The position numbers were made by a program, and so were the translations under genes. The notes beneath the pieces were generated by a model. That model was not told the DNA's origin, made no database searches, and saw nothing but the letters and a program-made list of their open reading frames with translations. From positions 6,370 to 70,369 of the forward strand of contig JAUZPI010000013.1 of NCBI GenBank assembly GCA_030706015.1: 64,000 bases of DNA, given 5' to 3'. Positions within the stretch are counted from its first letter, which is position 1; each line of letters starts with the position of its first letter. Shown one piece after another: positions 32,565 through 42,272 of the stretch. This DNA is from Bacillota bacterium. GTDB lineage: Bacteria; Bacillota; Clostridia; Clostridiales; Clostridiaceae.

Positions 32565-34364
32565 TTAATCTAATATCTCAAATAGAATACCACTATACTT
32601 TGGCATTTCCATAGTTAATTTAACATGTCCGTTACTATCGCCAATTTTGTAGAATTCAGTTTTCTCTGAAACTGTACCACTATAGCGTTCCCAATTGCTG
32701 TGAAGTATTACTCTAACTTTCTGTCCTTCCTTTAATGGTATGCTGTAATTTTCACAATACCTGTCTCCAAAATTGAAAACTGCTAGCAGAGTCTGGTTTT
32801 CTGCATATCGTCCTACAGCATAAATACATTTATTATTTTCATGGCAATCTACCCATCTGAAATTATCCAGATTGTAATCATCATGCATTGCTTCATAATC
32901 TCTATAAATCTCGTTTAATCTGATTATATATTGATGATAGGAATTATGAATAGGGTATTTAAGAATCTCCCAATCCTGTTCCCTTCTTTCATCCCATTCT
33001 CTTAGATGGCCTACCTCATTTCCCATGAAGTTAAGCTTCTTACCTGGATGCATCATCATATATAGATACATTGCTCTTGCCTGTGAGAATTTACCCTCGT
33101 AGTCTCCATTCATTTTCTGAAGGATAGTTGCCTTTCCATGAACCACCTCATCATGGGAAAGTGCTAAAAGATATCTCTCGTTATAAAAATAGAGCATGGA
33201 AAAGGTTAATTTATGACTGTCTTTTGGGCGATATTCTGGTGCAGTTTGGAAATATTCTAAGGTATCATGCATCCATCCTAAATCCCATTTATAATCAAAT
33301 CCCAATCCATTCTCTGCAACTGGCTTAGTAACTCCTTTGTAGTTGGAGGAGTCTTCTGCAATGAGCATAGCTGTAGGATGTATTTTTTTCAGTCCTTCAT
33401 TCATTGTTTTAAGAAATTCTATTGTCTGACCATTTTGTCCTCTTCTTTCATCTCCCTGCCAATAAATAAGACGACTTACTGCATCCATTCTTAAACCATC
33501 AAAGTGGAATTCCTCAAGCCAATAGTTAGCTGCAGACTGCATAAAGCATCTAGTTTCTCCTCTTGAATACATAAAATTATGGCTGCCCCATTCACTGTTG
33601 CCTACAGCCTCATGAGGATATTCATATAAGCAAGTGCCATCATACTTTCTTAGTGCGTATGCATCCACAGCAAAATGAACTGGTACAAAATCTAAAATAA
33701 CACCTATTCCCGCTTGATGTAGCTTGTCTATCATTTCTTTCAGCTGATTAGGTGTGCCATATCTTGAGGTTGGAGCAAAAAATCCAGTGTTCTGATAACC
33801 CCAGGATTGATCACAAGGATGTTCTGATAATGGCATAATTTCAATATGTGTATATCCATTTTCCTTAATATAATCAATTAATAAATCTGCAATTTCAGAA
33901 TAGGAGTACCATCCATCTTCCTCTTCTGATTTCTTTTTCCAAGATCCTAAATGAAGTTCATATATATTAAGCGGCTTATCATAGTTAACGCTGCGGTTGT
34001 CCATCCATTTATCATCATTAAAAGAATATGCTTTCAAATCTGTGATGATGGAACAGGCACCTGGTCTTAATTCCATAAAAAATCCATATGGATCACAATG
34101 TTCCTGTTTATTTCCATCATTTGAATAAATACAATACTTATACATCATACCGTAATCTGCTGGAATTCCACTTACGGAAAAAACACCGCTTTTGAATTCC
34201 TGATGCATAGTCTCTTCTTCCCAATTATTAAATTCCCCTGTTACTGTAACCTTTTTAGCTCCTGGTGCATAAGTACGGAAGGTAAATCCGTTCTCATCCC
34301 TATGTGCTCCAAAAAACTCATAGGCATCAAATGACTTTCCAGCATAAAAATCTTGAAGTTTCAT
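32565..34364 (-). CDS. glgB: 1,4-alpha-glucan branching enzyme
   Basis: 599 residues, GH13 with an N-terminal CBM48-like beta domain (YEFFGAHRDENGFTFRTYAP, VTGEFNNW). Catalytic barrel motifs: VILDFVPVHFAVD, GLRMDAVSRLIYW (nucleophile Asp), LIAEDSSNY (acid Glu) and LALSHDEVVHGK (His-Asp). MNFMGNEVGHLREWDE-type segment present. It makes alpha-1,6 branches in glycogen. Slightly shorter than the common 630-750. Not in an operon with other glycogen genes here; malQ is 24 kb away. Confidence 0.95.
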   Translation of the reverse strand: MKLQDFYAGKSFDAYEFFGAHRDENGFTFRTYAPGAKKVTVTGEFNNWEEETMHQEFKSGVFSVSGIPADYGMMYKYCIYSNDGNKQEHCDPYGFFMELRPGACSIITDLKAYSFNDDKWMDNRSVNYDKPLNIYELHLGSWKKKSEEEDGWYSYSEIADLLIDYIKENGYTHIEIMPLSEHPCDQSWGYQNTGFFAPTSRYGTPNQLKEMIDKLHQAGIGVILDFVPVHFAVDAYALRKYDGTCLYEYPHEAVGNSEWGSHNFMYSRGETRCFMQSAANYWLEEFHFDGLRMDAVSRLIYWQGDERRGQNGQTIEFLKTMNEGLKKIHPTAMLIAEDSSNYKGVTKPVAENGLGFDYKWDLGWMHDTLEYFQTAPEYRPKDSHKLTFSMLYFYNERYLLALSHDEVVHGKATILQKMNGDYEGKFSQARAMYLYMMMHPGKKLNFMGNEVGHLREWDERREQDWEILKYPIHNSYHQYIIRLNEIYRDYEAMHDDYNLDNFRWVDCHENNKCIYAVGRYAENQTLLAVFNFGDRYCENYSIPLKEGQKVRVILHSNWERYSGTVSEKTEFYKIGDSNGHVKLTMEMPKYSGILFEILD

Positions 34365-34482
34365 ATGTCATCTCCCCTTTGTGTTTTATATCTAGTTTAT
34401 CTTTATTTTAATTGTTCCCTTGGTAATTATACCATATAATTGAAGCCAGTTCATCAGAATTAATAAGTACATATATGTATAT

Positions 34483-35424
34483 TTATATTGTATTGGAAGA
34501 TAATCTTTTGGCTATTTGCTCTATATGAGTATTGTCAGTACCGCAGCAGCCGCCAAAGATTTTAGGTGTAAAATAATTATATAAATCCATCATATCACAA
34601 GCAAGACTAACAGCATCTGAAGTCTTCAAAGCACAGCAATTATCCAATTCTTCTGGTGGTAATGTGGAGGTGTTAGCCTGTATTCCTCGGAAGCGTTCCT
34701 TAATTAATTTTGTTTCATTGAAAGGATAAGATAATGCCCTTTTCAAAATTATTGGATGAACACAATTTGTCATATAACAAATCGGTTTTCGTGCAGTAGC
34801 ATTATCTATGCTTAAAATAGCATCATTAATAGTAGTTCCATCTATAAGTCTTCCATTATCCCTAATCATAAAGCTAATAATATAGGGCAATCCTGTGCTC
34901 TCCATAGCCTTTGCCATACCAATAGCCTCAGATACCGCCGGCATAATGCCTGCAAATAAGAAGTCCACTCCAGCATCTTTAAATAAATTTGCCTGCCATG
35001 AATGAAATTCTTGTGAATCTTCTATAGCTAAAATCTCTACTGCCTCATATGCATCTCCCTTGCAGCCCATTAGCCCTCCAATATACATATTAATATCTGC
35101 GCTGTTCTTCATTTGCTGCAAAAAGCGTACATTATCTTCAATGATTTTTTCGTTAAAACCAGATTGTTTAACACGCTCTTTATTTGCTCTTCTAGTTGGA
35201 GTGGTTGCAATAAAGGGTAGATTGTATTCTTTAGCTATTTTCATATATCCTTCAAAAATACTTTGCATAGCTTGTCTGGATTTTTTATCATAAATTAAGC
35301 CAGCCATTGCAACCTTATCATCAAATACAATATTATATTCTCGTTTAAGTCTCTCCCCTAAAGCACCCTCCATCAAAATTGCTGAATATGTATTAAAGCA
35401 AGTTTCAAAATCCACAGCTATCAC
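34483..35424 (-). CDS. Homocysteine S-methyltransferase family protein
   Basis: 313 residues from a GTG after AAGAGGACAG. Hcy-binding barrel: LMEGALGERLKREYNI, zinc ligands in YMTNCVHP and FGGCCGTDNTHI (the Cys-Cys pair near the C-terminus), GGLMGCKGDAYEAVE in the middle. The family moves a methyl group from S-methylmethionine, SAM or folate to homocysteine, but this sequence is divergent from MmuM (TTPTRRANKERV in place of the usual NTYQA), so the acceptor could differ. 28 nt downstream of the alpha/beta hydrolase on the same strand, probably one operon. Confidence 0.82.
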   Translation of the reverse strand: MIAVDFETCFNTYSAILMEGALGERLKREYNIVFDDKVAMAGLIYDKKSRQAMQSIFEGYMKIAKEYNLPFIATTPTRRANKERVKQSGFNEKIIEDNVRFLQQMKNSADINMYIGGLMGCKGDAYEAVEILAIEDSQEFHSWQANLFKDAGVDFLFAGIMPAVSEAIGMAKAMESTGLPYIISFMIRDNGRLIDGTTINDAILSIDNATARKPICYMTNCVHPIILKRALSYPFNETKLIKERFRGIQANTSTLPPEELDNCCALKTSDAVSLACDMMDLYNYFTPKIFGGCCGTDNTHIEQIAKRLSSNTI

Positions 35425-35452
35425 CTGTCCTCTTATTAATATGTTTTTTCTA

Positions 35453-36325
35453 TCAGTAGTTCTTGTCCAAAAATTGTATTATTTTTTCGTTTACTATATT
35501 CGGTGAGCTAACAGAAATTAAATGAGATGCATTTTCTATTACATCTATACTCAGATTACTAATCATAGACCTTCCCACTGATATTGCTTTATTAATATCA
35601 AAAGCGAATTCATTTTTGCCAAGTAAAATCATAACCGGCATTTTAAGAGTCATTAGTTTTTGCTTTTTTATCATTTTAGGAAAGGCTGCATTGGGGTTAA
35701 CATTCATAACTGATATGGTAAATTGCTCAATCACACTATCAGGAAGTGGTGCTTCATTTGCACTTCCCCAGCCTATGTATTTTTCAACGTTTTCCCGTGT
35801 GGGATGAAGTCCCATTCTCATAATCTTTATAAAAAATCTTAAGTACATTTTAGCTAAGATTTGTACTGGGCTTAATAATACAAGTTTCTTTACCCTTCTA
35901 GGATAATTGATTGCATAGTTTGCTGCATTCCAGCCTCCAATAGATAAACCACACAAATAAATTTGCTCCAGCTTAAGCCCATCTATTGTTTCATTAAGCC
36001 ATTTTGCACATTGTTCTGGTGTTTTAACTTTCGATAATAGGATACTTTTCGATGACTCAGTAATCAAATCAATAGCGTATACACAATACTTTCGACTTAA
36101 TGCAGCAACATTAGGATACCATATTGTAGCTCCACAACTTGCTGCATGAAGCAATACTAATGGCTCAGCGCTTGGGTCACCACTTATAATGCAATGGGTT
36201 GTTCCAAAAGAAGTTTCTATGTACCTTTCTGTAAAAGGAACCTCCCACAATTGCAATGTTTTATCATATGCCATAAAATAATCATCTTGTCCCTTTTGCG
36301 TCCTAAAATTTAACCCTTTTTTCAT
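35453..36325 (-). CDS. Alpha/beta hydrolase
   Basis: 290 residues. The opening YDKTLQLWEVPFTERYIETS, FGTTHCIISG and oxyanion loop LLHAASCGATIWYPN are typical of a clostridial/bacillary hydrolase group. Nucleophile elbow is LCGLSIGGWNAANYA (G-L-S-I-G), acid Asp around LLGKNEFAFDI and catalytic His in IENASHLISVSSP. Substrate unknown (esterase or lipase-like). First gene of a likely two-gene operon with the homocysteine methyltransferase family gene. The remnant at 25609 is a deleted relative. Confidence 0.88.
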   Translation of the reverse strand: MKKGLNFRTQKGQDDYFMAYDKTLQLWEVPFTERYIETSFGTTHCIISGDPSAEPLVLLHAASCGATIWYPNVAALSRKYCVYAIDLITESSKSILLSKVKTPEQCAKWLNETIDGLKLEQIYLCGLSIGGWNAANYAINYPRRVKKLVLLSPVQILAKMYLRFFIKIMRMGLHPTRENVEKYIGWGSANEAPLPDSVIEQFTISVMNVNPNAAFPKMIKKQKLMTLKMPVMILLGKNEFAFDINKAISVGRSMISNLSIDVIENASHLISVSSPNIVNEKIIQFLDKNY

Positions 36326-36540
36326 AATATCTCCTTAATTCCTTAAATACAAGCGCACTATGCTACCTTATTCTACTATAAATTTAATTCCAATTATACC
36401 ACATTTTTCAACCAATCATTTATGAGACTATTTGTAGATTAAAATTTTTTTATATTAAATGTAATAATTCTCAGGGTAATATTAAGTTTATTCTTAATAT
36501 CACTATTAACACTAATTGTGTTACTTATAGAAAAAATCTT

Positions 36541-36585
36541 AAAAAAATAGCAGCTCCACACGCAAATGGATAGCTGCTATTTTTA
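36541..36585 (-). terminator. Terminator of the kinase-NfeD-FloA-regulator operon
   Basis: AAAATAGCAGCT and AGCTGCTATTTT pair (12 bp) around a 16-nt loop, ending in T/A runs, just past the response regulator stop. Confidence 0.85.
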
Positions 36586-36598
36586 GTTATGATATGTT

Positions 36599-37342
36599 TT
36601 ACAAGCTAAATAACCTCTTCAATTCATCATATCTTTCATGAGTAAGCAGTGCATCCTTATCTGTATTTTTAAGCTTAATTATATAAGTCCATCTTCCATA
36701 AGGACATATTTTTTCAATCATAGATAGATTCACTATATAAGATTTATGACTTCTAAAAAACTGAGTATTATCAAGCCTTTCTTCCAATTCACTTAAACCT
36801 TCAGAGGTTACATAGCTGTTGTCCTTGGTGTAAATTACTGTAGCTCTGTCTTCTCTTTGAATGATAATAATATCACTCATGTCCACAAAGCTAATGCCTT
36901 CTTTACTTTTTAGCAATATTTTATCCAGACCTTTTTCATGGCGGATAATTTTATGGATAGAGTGCTCCTGCTGCTGGCTGTTAAGTGTTTTAATACGCTC
37001 AAGGGTTTGATAAACTCTGTCTATCTTAAAAGGCTTTACTATATAGTCAAAGGCATAAAGCTGAAAAGCCTCAGACATATATTCATCATGAGCAGTTGCA
37101 AATATGATAATGGTTTTAGGATTTATATCAATAATTTTCTTTGCACATTCTACCCCAGTTATTTTTGGCATTTCCACATCTATAAACACAACTTGAGGTT
37201 GATATTCTTCAGTAAGAGTGAGGACAGCTTCTCCATCCTCCGCCTCACCAACAATTTTAAAGCCGCCAACTTTTTCTATAGCCTTTCGCAAAACCATCCT
37301 CATACCAAATTCGTCATCACCTATTAAAACGCTTATGTCCAA
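36599..37342 (-). CDS. LytTR-family response regulator
   Basis: 247 residues from a TTG start after GGTGACAATAC. Receiver domain: VLIGDDEFGM (acidic pair), phosphoacceptor VFIDVEMPKITG, FATAHDEYM, YIVKPFKIDRV (Lys). After a linker comes a LytTR DNA-binding domain (KEGISFVDMSDIIIIQREDR, LDNTQFFRSHKSYIVNLSMI). LytTR regulators often control envelope or virulence traits. Last gene of a five-gene unit beginning with its probable partner kinase at 39513, with FloA and NfeD between them. Confidence 0.93.
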   Translation of the reverse strand: MDISVLIGDDEFGMRMVLRKAIEKVGGFKIVGEAEDGEAVLTLTEEYQPQVVFIDVEMPKITGVECAKKIIDINPKTIIIFATAHDEYMSEAFQLYAFDYIVKPFKIDRVYQTLERIKTLNSQQQEHSIHKIIRHEKGLDKILLKSKEGISFVDMSDIIIIQREDRATVIYTKDNSYVTSEGLSELEERLDNTQFFRSHKSYIVNLSMIEKICPYGRWTYIIKLKNTDKDALLTHERYDELKRLFSL

Positions 37343-37348
37343 GTATTG

Positions 37349-37783
37349 TCACCGCCTTCTTCTGGTCTGGCACCTAGGCTTCCCAAGTATTTCAGAATAA
37401 ACAAATGCCTGCGCTAGGTTATCATGGTTTAAATTAAAATCCAATGTAATGCCGCTGTTTCTATTATCTAAAACTTGTAGCTCTACTTTATTGTCTGTTA
37501 GCCTATCGTCTTGTTCTTTGCTTTTAATTTCATAGTCTTTGTTATCTTCAGGCTTATTTAAAATTTCAACTACGTTATTATCCAGCGGTCTTTGCTCATC
37601 ATTACTTACCTTATAACCGCTATAAGTTATATTTCTTGAAGTAACAAATGGATTTTTATTATAAGAATTATGTGTATTCTTCTTCCAATTGTTATAGGTG
37701 TTTAATTTACCAGTGGGATCAATAAGCTTTGCTATAATCCTAAGAAAAATATCGTAGATAAAATCATCCCTATTATCGTACAT
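37349..37783 (-). CDS. Hypothetical protein between FloA and the LytTR regulator
   Basis: 144 residues, hydrophilic and mostly disordered-looking (EDNKDYEIKSKEQDDRLTDN). The best-conserved looking part is the C-terminus LNHDNLAQAFVYSEILGKPR, ending in a basic CQTRRRR. No membrane segment. The stop lies 6 nt before the response regulator start, and the FloA gene ends 20 nt upstream, so it is clearly part of the operon. It might be a small partner of FloA or of the regulator; that is inference only. Confidence 0.7.
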   Translation of the reverse strand: MYDNRDDFIYDIFLRIIAKLIDPTGKLNTYNNWKKNTHNSYNKNPFVTSRNITYSGYKVSNDEQRPLDNNVVEILNKPEDNKDYEIKSKEQDDRLTDNKVELQVLDNRNSGITLDFNLNHDNLAQAFVYSEILGKPRCQTRRRR

Positions 37784-37803
37784 ACTCTAGGCCCCCTTAA
37801 AGG

Positions 37804-38796
37804 CTATTTCTTTGTATTATCAGGTGATTGTGCTAGGCCTTTATTATCTTGTTTTTTACCAGAATTAGATATTGCCTCTCTCATATTAGTATCTGCTATA
37901 AGATTTTTCATATCATAATAATCCATTACACCTAGTTTTCCTTCACTTAAAGCTTTAGCCATAGCTCTTGGTATCTCTGCTTCAGCTTCTATAACTGCTG
38001 CTCTCATTTCCTGCTCTCTGGCAACAGCCATAGCTCTTCTTTCTTCTGCTTTAGCTTGAGCAATGTTTTTATCAGCTTCTGCTTGAAGAGTTTGAAGCTG
38101 TGCGCCTATATTTCTTCCTACATCTACGTCCGCAATATCTATGGATAAGATTTCAAAAGCAGTACCAGCATCTAAGCCTTTTGCAAGAACAGTTTTGGAT
38201 ATAGCATCAGGATTTTCTAAAACTTCTTTATGAGATAAGGAAGTACCAACCGTGGTAACAATACCTTCAGCAACTCTGGCAAGTACAGTAGCCTCACCAG
38301 CACCACCAACTAATCTATCTAAGTTTGCTCTTACAGTCACTCTAGCTTTTGCTAAAAGTTCAATACCATCCTTAGCAACTCCAGATACATTTGGAGTTTC
38401 AATAACCCTTGGATTTACACTCATCTTAACAGCTTCTAATACGTCACGACCAGCAAGGTCAATTGCTGCTGCTCTTTGAAATGGTAAGTTAAAATCAGCT
38501 CTGTGTGCTGCTATAAGAGCATCAACTACTTGTTCTACATTTCCACCTGCTAAATAATGAGCTTCAAGTTCATTAACATTAACATCTATACCAGCTTTTG
38601 TAGCCTTTATTAATGGATGTATAATTTTACGAGGAACAACCCTTCTTAAACGCATACCTATTAAATTGAAAAAGCTTACTTTAACATTTGCTGCTAAAGC
38701 AGAAATCCATAAACCTATTGGAATAAACATTAAGATAAAACCTATCACCAAAACAATTATGGCTAAAATAGTTATAGTTGCAATTGCAGTATTCAT
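37804..38796 (-). CDS. floA: Flotillin-like protein FloA
   Basis: 330 residues from the ATG that fits known FloA lengths; an upstream ATG at 38817 has no ribosome site. One N-terminal membrane anchor ([20 protein letters not shown]), then an SPFH domain ([40 protein letters not shown]) and a C-terminal helical stretch rich in Glu-Ala ([20 protein letters not shown]). FloA forms functional membrane microdomains that gather kinases and transporters. It follows NfeD by 31 nt. The operon places it between a histidine kinase and a response regulator. Confidence 0.93.
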   Translation of the reverse strand: MNTAIATITILAIIVLVIGFILMFIPIGLWISALAANVKVSFFNLIGMRLRRVVPRKIIHPLIKATKAGIDVNVNELEAHYLAGGNVEQVVDALIAAHRADFNLPFQRAAAIDLAGRDVLEAVKMSVNPRVIETPNVSGVAKDGIELLAKARVTVRANLDRLVGGAGEATVLARVAEGIVTTVGTSLSHKEVLENPDAISKTVLAKGLDAGTAFEILSIDIADVDVGRNIGAQLQTLQAEADKNIAQAKAEERRAMAVAREQEMRAAVIEAEAEIPRAMAKALSEGKLGVMDYYDMKNLIADTNMREAISNSGKKQDNKGLAQSPDNTKK

Positions 38797-38827
38797 AATA
38801 AAACTCAATCCTTTCATTTATATATTT

Positions 38828-39367
38828 TTATTTATCTTGTTCCCTAACTACTATACGTCTTCCCTGTACTTTGATAATTTTTACCTTAGTATCCTTATCG
38901 ATAAATTCGCCTTCGGATACTACATCTAATTTTATACCATCAAAATCAGCAGTTCCTGAAGGTCTTAAAATGGTTAAGGTAACACCTTCATGACCTAAAA
39001 AATAATTCAAATCCTCAGTACCTATATAGCCTGTTTCTTTTTTCTGTTCTTCATGCAATACAAGTATTTTCGAAAGCCTCCCTTTGGTTGCAGACTGCAA
39101 AACCAAGGTTAATGCAAAGGCTAATACGGCAAAGATTATAATTACAAGAATAAGTACCTGGATTAAATTCTGAGCGGTTAATATTATCCCTATTATAAGC
39201 AGTATCCCGCCAGCAATTCCGGGTGCACCAAAGCCTGGATGAAACATCTCAACTATAACTAACAAAAAACCAAGTATAAAACATATTATAGCCAGAAAAC
39301 TCATGCCATAAATAAAACTCATAGCTTCCACATTTATCACCTGGTTGTGGAAATCGCAATAAAGCAC
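38828..39367 (-). CDS. NfeD family membrane protein
   Basis: About 179 residues from a GTG right after AAAGGAGAGG; a GTG at 39331 after CAGGTGATAAAT is an alternative. Three or four membrane segments (FLAIICFILGFLLVIVEMF, GIAGGILLIIGIILTAQNLI, VLILVIIIFAVLAFALTLVL) are followed by the C-terminal OB-fold typical of NfeD (HEGVTLTILRPSGTADFDGI, KLDVVSEGEFIDKDTKVKII). The GFGAPGIAGG loop is conserved. NfeD proteins accompany flotillins, and the pairing with FloA here is the standard one; the short form lacks the protease domain. Confidence 0.92.
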   Translation of the reverse strand: MLYCDFHNQVINVEAMSFIYGMSFLAIICFILGFLLVIVEMFHPGFGAPGIAGGILLIIGIILTAQNLIQVLILVIIIFAVLAFALTLVLQSATKGRLSKILVLHEEQKKETGYIGTEDLNYFLGHEGVTLTILRPSGTADFDGIKLDVVSEGEFIDKDTKVKIIKVQGRRIVVREQDK

Positions 39368-39512
39368 AACCTCTCCTTTCCTGATATTTTTACTCCTACG
39401 ATTTTTATTTTTCTGTCCTTCGATAATTCTATATTACTTCTTTTTATATTAAAGCTAAATATGTACTTGTTAAGAAATACATTTCTATGTTTCAAATGTC
39501 AGTTTTAATGTT

Positions 39513-40382
39513 CTAATCACCAGTTTTTTTAGGTACTAAGCCTTCAAAAACCGTTACATTTTCATTGCTGGATACCTTAATACTGCCGCCGTACTCCGTT
39601 AGTATCTGTTTTGTTATAGCTAGTCCCATACCTTCACCTTTATCTCCTTTGGTAGTGATACCAGCATCAAATATTTTATCAATAATGTCTCTAGGAATCA
39701 TAGGACCGTTATTCTCAATCCTAAAACCATAGCTTTCTTGATTTTCAAATAGTTCTATCTGAATAATTTTGTTATGATCTACCTGCTGCAATGCATATAT
39801 GCCGTTATCAATAATATTGCCTAGTATTCTGCAAAATTCCCAGGAAGGTATTTTAAGTTCCTTTAATTGAGACTTGATAAGCAGCTCTATAATTATACCT
39901 CTCTTTTCTGCATAAAGAATCTTTGCCTGCAGCAGTGCATTAACTGCTGGGTTGGAGGTTTTCAGTACTTTATTTACCTTTTGAATATCATTAAATACCT
40001 TTTCTATGTAGTCTTTAGCAGGTGTATATTCATCCATCTCTATAAGACTATAAACCACCTGCAGATGATTGATAAAATCATGCCTTTGTCCCCTAAGAGT
40101 TTTATTTAAATCTTCCACCTGTTCTAAGGACTCCTTTACCATACTATATCTTGAATTATCCTTAGCCATTGATTGGACATATCTAATAATTAAGAAACTA
40201 TTTGCAAATACAGTCAGTACTAGTAGATATAAAAATAAATTCTCACCATTTATTGCTGATGTATACTGATGTTTTTTGTTAATAAACTCATAAAATATGA
40301 TTATAATAATTGTTGCTATCTGTATTACATTTAATAGAATTACGGTTATTGTTACCTTATTAATATCTAGTTTTTTCTTCAT
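39513..40382 (-). CDS. Sensor histidine kinase with Spo0B-like dimerisation helix
   Basis: 289 residues. Two N-terminal membrane helices (VILLNVIQIATIIIIIFYEF and LFLYLLVLTVFANSFLIIR) flank a short outside loop of ~20 residues. Phospho-His box is LRGQRHDFINHLQVVYSLIE (Spo0B/CitA-like), and the HATPase has NIIDNGIYAL (N box), FDAGITTKGDKGEGMGLAIT (G boxes). With almost no ectodomain it likely senses the membrane, as such kinases paired with LytTR regulators do. First gene of the unit ending with the LytTR regulator at 36599; NfeD follows after 145 nt. Confidence 0.92.
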   Translation of the reverse strand: MKKKLDINKVTITVILLNVIQIATIIIIIFYEFINKKHQYTSAINGENLFLYLLVLTVFANSFLIIRYVQSMAKDNSRYSMVKESLEQVEDLNKTLRGQRHDFINHLQVVYSLIEMDEYTPAKDYIEKVFNDIQKVNKVLKTSNPAVNALLQAKILYAEKRGIIIELLIKSQLKELKIPSWEFCRILGNIIDNGIYALQQVDHNKIIQIELFENQESYGFRIENNGPMIPRDIIDKIFDAGITTKGDKGEGMGLAITKQILTEYGGSIKVSSNENVTVFEGLVPKKTGD

Positions 40383-40431
40383 AAATTCAGCCTTTCTAAA
40401 TACACTTTTTTCTATATAATGTTAGGTAATA

Positions 40432-40467
40432 TAAAAAAATTATAGACAGGATTAGCTATCTATAATA
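40432..40467 (-). terminator. Terminator of the GNAT gene
   Basis: ATTATAGA and TCTATAAT pair around a 12-nt loop; the minus strand continues with seven T residues. Confidence 0.7.
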
Positions 40468-40501
40468 CTCATATATCAGGTTTTAATGTAATTAAGTCTA
40501 T

Positions 40502-41062
40502 TTACTTTGACATGAATTCATCTCTCAAAATTGAGTAATATAATCTATCTATATATTTTCCATCTTCATAAAAAAAATCTCGCAATGTTCCTTCATAAAC
40601 CAGTCCACATTTTTCTATAACTTTACGAGAAGGAAGGTTTATTGACTTATGACATATTTGAACCTTATGTAAATTCATTTTATCAAAACCATATTGAATC
40701 ACTGCCTTTGTGGCTTCTGTTGCAAGGCCTCTTCGTTGAAAAAGACTTCCAATACAATATTCAATTTCTGCAAAATGATTATTATTGTCTACTAAAAAAT
40801 AAGCAATTTGACCTATACATTCATCTGTTTCTTTTAAGATAATAGCCCATCTATAGTAATCACTTTTTTCATAAGAACTTATATATTTATCAAGCAGCTG
40901 TTTAACCTCTTGCTTTGTACTATAAACTGGCTCAGAATATAGTGATTGAATTTCAGGGTCGCTAATCCAGTATTTTAGCATATTTTCATCATCTGCGTAT
41001 TCAAACTTTCTTAAAATTAACCTTTCGGTTTCAATTTTTGCGATACCAATATGTGTTAACAT
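40502..41062 (-). CDS. GNAT acetyltransferase, RimJ/RimL type
   Basis: 186 residues from the ATG after GGAGAGGATTGAAATA; an ATG at 41083 is inside the spacing. The protein begins IAKIETERLILRKFEYADDE, a RimJ/RimL hallmark, has acetyl-CoA motif FQRRGLATEATKAVIQYGFD and ends VIEKCGLVYEGTLRDFFYED. These modify protein N-termini, other small amines or drugs. Substrate not predictable. Single gene with its own terminator. Confidence 0.9.
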   Translation of the reverse strand: MLTHIGIAKIETERLILRKFEYADDENMLKYWISDPEIQSLYSEPVYSTKQEVKQLLDKYISSYEKSDYYRWAIILKETDECIGQIAYFLVDNNNHFAEIEYCIGSLFQRRGLATEATKAVIQYGFDKMNLHKVQICHKSINLPSRKVIEKCGLVYEGTLRDFFYEDGKYIDRLYYSILRDEFMSK

Positions 41063-41248
41063 TATTTCAATCCTCTCCTTCATAGAAATTTACTACTGTT
41101 CAGCAAGTTATAACTTTATGTAAAACCAATTATAACATAAAATTCCTATGGGGTAAAAAAGTCACAAATGTGTAATTAATATTGATTTTCAATTGAAGAT
41201 TTAGTGGTATAATATTTATATAGATTACATAAACAAGGAGGAATAACT

Positions 41249-41572
41249 ATGGCAACAATAAACATTAGCGATTCAGCTTACGATAAATTCAAAGCATTTT
41301 TAGAATCAGCAAATATAAATTCAAATACCTTAAGAATTTACCTTGAAAATTCAGGCTGCAGCGGTCCTATATTCAACATAATGGTGGATGAAAGAACCAT
41401 GAATGACATCTTTCATCAGGTAAAAGATTTAAACTTTATAATGGATGGTATGCTGTTTAGACAATTTAGAGGAGTTACTATAACCTCTCCTGAGGAAAAT
41501 GGTACAGACGATTTTGCAATTACGCCAAATGTTGAGGTAGATGGCTGCAGTGGATGTTCTGGATGTCATTAG
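41249..41572 (+). CDS. HesB-related (IscA-like) protein with C-terminal Cys cluster
   Basis: 107 residues, start after AAGGAGGAATAACT. The core LRIYLENSGCSGPIFNIMVD is the HesB/IscA-type fold, and the C-terminus ends in CSGCSGCH, giving Cys positions suited to an Fe-S cluster or metal. It matches the HesB-related (seleno)protein family, in which some relatives carry selenocysteine at the SGC position; here it is Cys (TGC codon), and no SECIS would be needed. Role in iron-sulfur handling is inferred from the family. An extended -10 (TGGTATAAT) lies about 40 nt upstream. Single gene with terminator. Confidence 0.85.
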   Translation: MATINISDSAYDKFKAFLESANINSNTLRIYLENSGCSGPIFNIMVDERTMNDIFHQVKDLNFIMDGMLFRQFRGVTITSPEENGTDDFAITPNVEVDGCSGCSGCH

Positions 41573-41580
41573 GATAGTAT

Positions 41581-41608
41581 TTAAGGGAAGGCCTAGGTCT
41601 TCCCTTAA
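41581..41608. terminator. Terminator between HesB-like and VC0807-like genes
   Basis: TTAAGGGAAG and CTTCCCTTAA pair (10 bp) around GCCTAGGT; bidirectional between convergent genes. Confidence 0.8.
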
Positions 41609-41626
41609 TTTATTTGCTTACTTTAT

Positions 41627-42244
41627 TTAAGCCTTATTAATTCGTGGAATAAACACTCTTACACCTAAAAACAATACCAAAATACTGCCCCAAGTTACTA
41701 TACGGGACATATAAAGGTATGTAACAGTAGATAAGGTAAAGGCCATAACAATATGAATTGACGCTTCAATAAAAAGAATAAAGCCCAATAATATACTTAA
41801 CATATTTAATTTCTTGTAAACTTCAGGTTTACCAAGTTCTTCTGCCGATTTGTGTTTCAATAAGGTCATTATAATTATTAATAGTGGTTTTCTCACAGCT
41901 GCTGAACCTAAAAAGATTAACCCTAAAATACCTGTTACTATTGGGTGATAAAGCTTCATAGGCAGTGCACTTCCACCCGAAAGCATTGAAATAGTAAAGG
42001 CTGCGCCAAAACCAAGAGTACCTAGTACACCTATCCAGTCAACCTTTCGGCGCCAGATTAATAAAACTAAAGTACGTATGGCTGGTATAGCTCCAGCAAT
42101 AGCCAGTATGACAGCATCATTCTTAAAATAACTATGTAATGCCATAACTAAAACTAGGGGCACAAGCCAATTAATAATAAGGTTTATAGCTAATTTTTTT
42201 CTTATCTTGCTTAACTGCTTATTCATCTCTTTTCCTTGATACAT
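41627..42244 (-). CDS. VC0807-like integral membrane protein
   Basis: 205 residues, about six membrane segments (INLIINWLVPLVLVMALHSY, DAVILAIAGAIPAIRTLVLL, IGVLGTLGFGAAFTISMLSG, LIFLGSAAVRKPLLIIIMTL, LNMLSILLGFILFIEASIHI, ITWGSILVLFLGVRVF region). The A-I-P-x-x-x-T-L/x-x-L and GSAAVRKPL features fit the VC0807 family, unknown function. Both ATGs at 42244 and 42226 have AAGGAAA-like sites. It is 28 nt downstream of the truncated TetR gene, so the TetR protein probably once controlled it. Confidence 0.75.
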   Translation of the reverse strand: MYQGKEMNKQLSKIRKKLAINLIINWLVPLVLVMALHSYFKNDAVILAIAGAIPAIRTLVLLIWRRKVDWIGVLGTLGFGAAFTISMLSGGSALPMKLYHPIVTGILGLIFLGSAAVRKPLLIIIMTLLKHKSAEELGKPEVYKKLNMLSILLGFILFIEASIHIVMAFTLSTVTYLYMSRIVTWGSILVLFLGVRVFIPRINKA

Positions 42245-42272
42245 TTAATCACTTTCCTTTCAAATTGATAGG

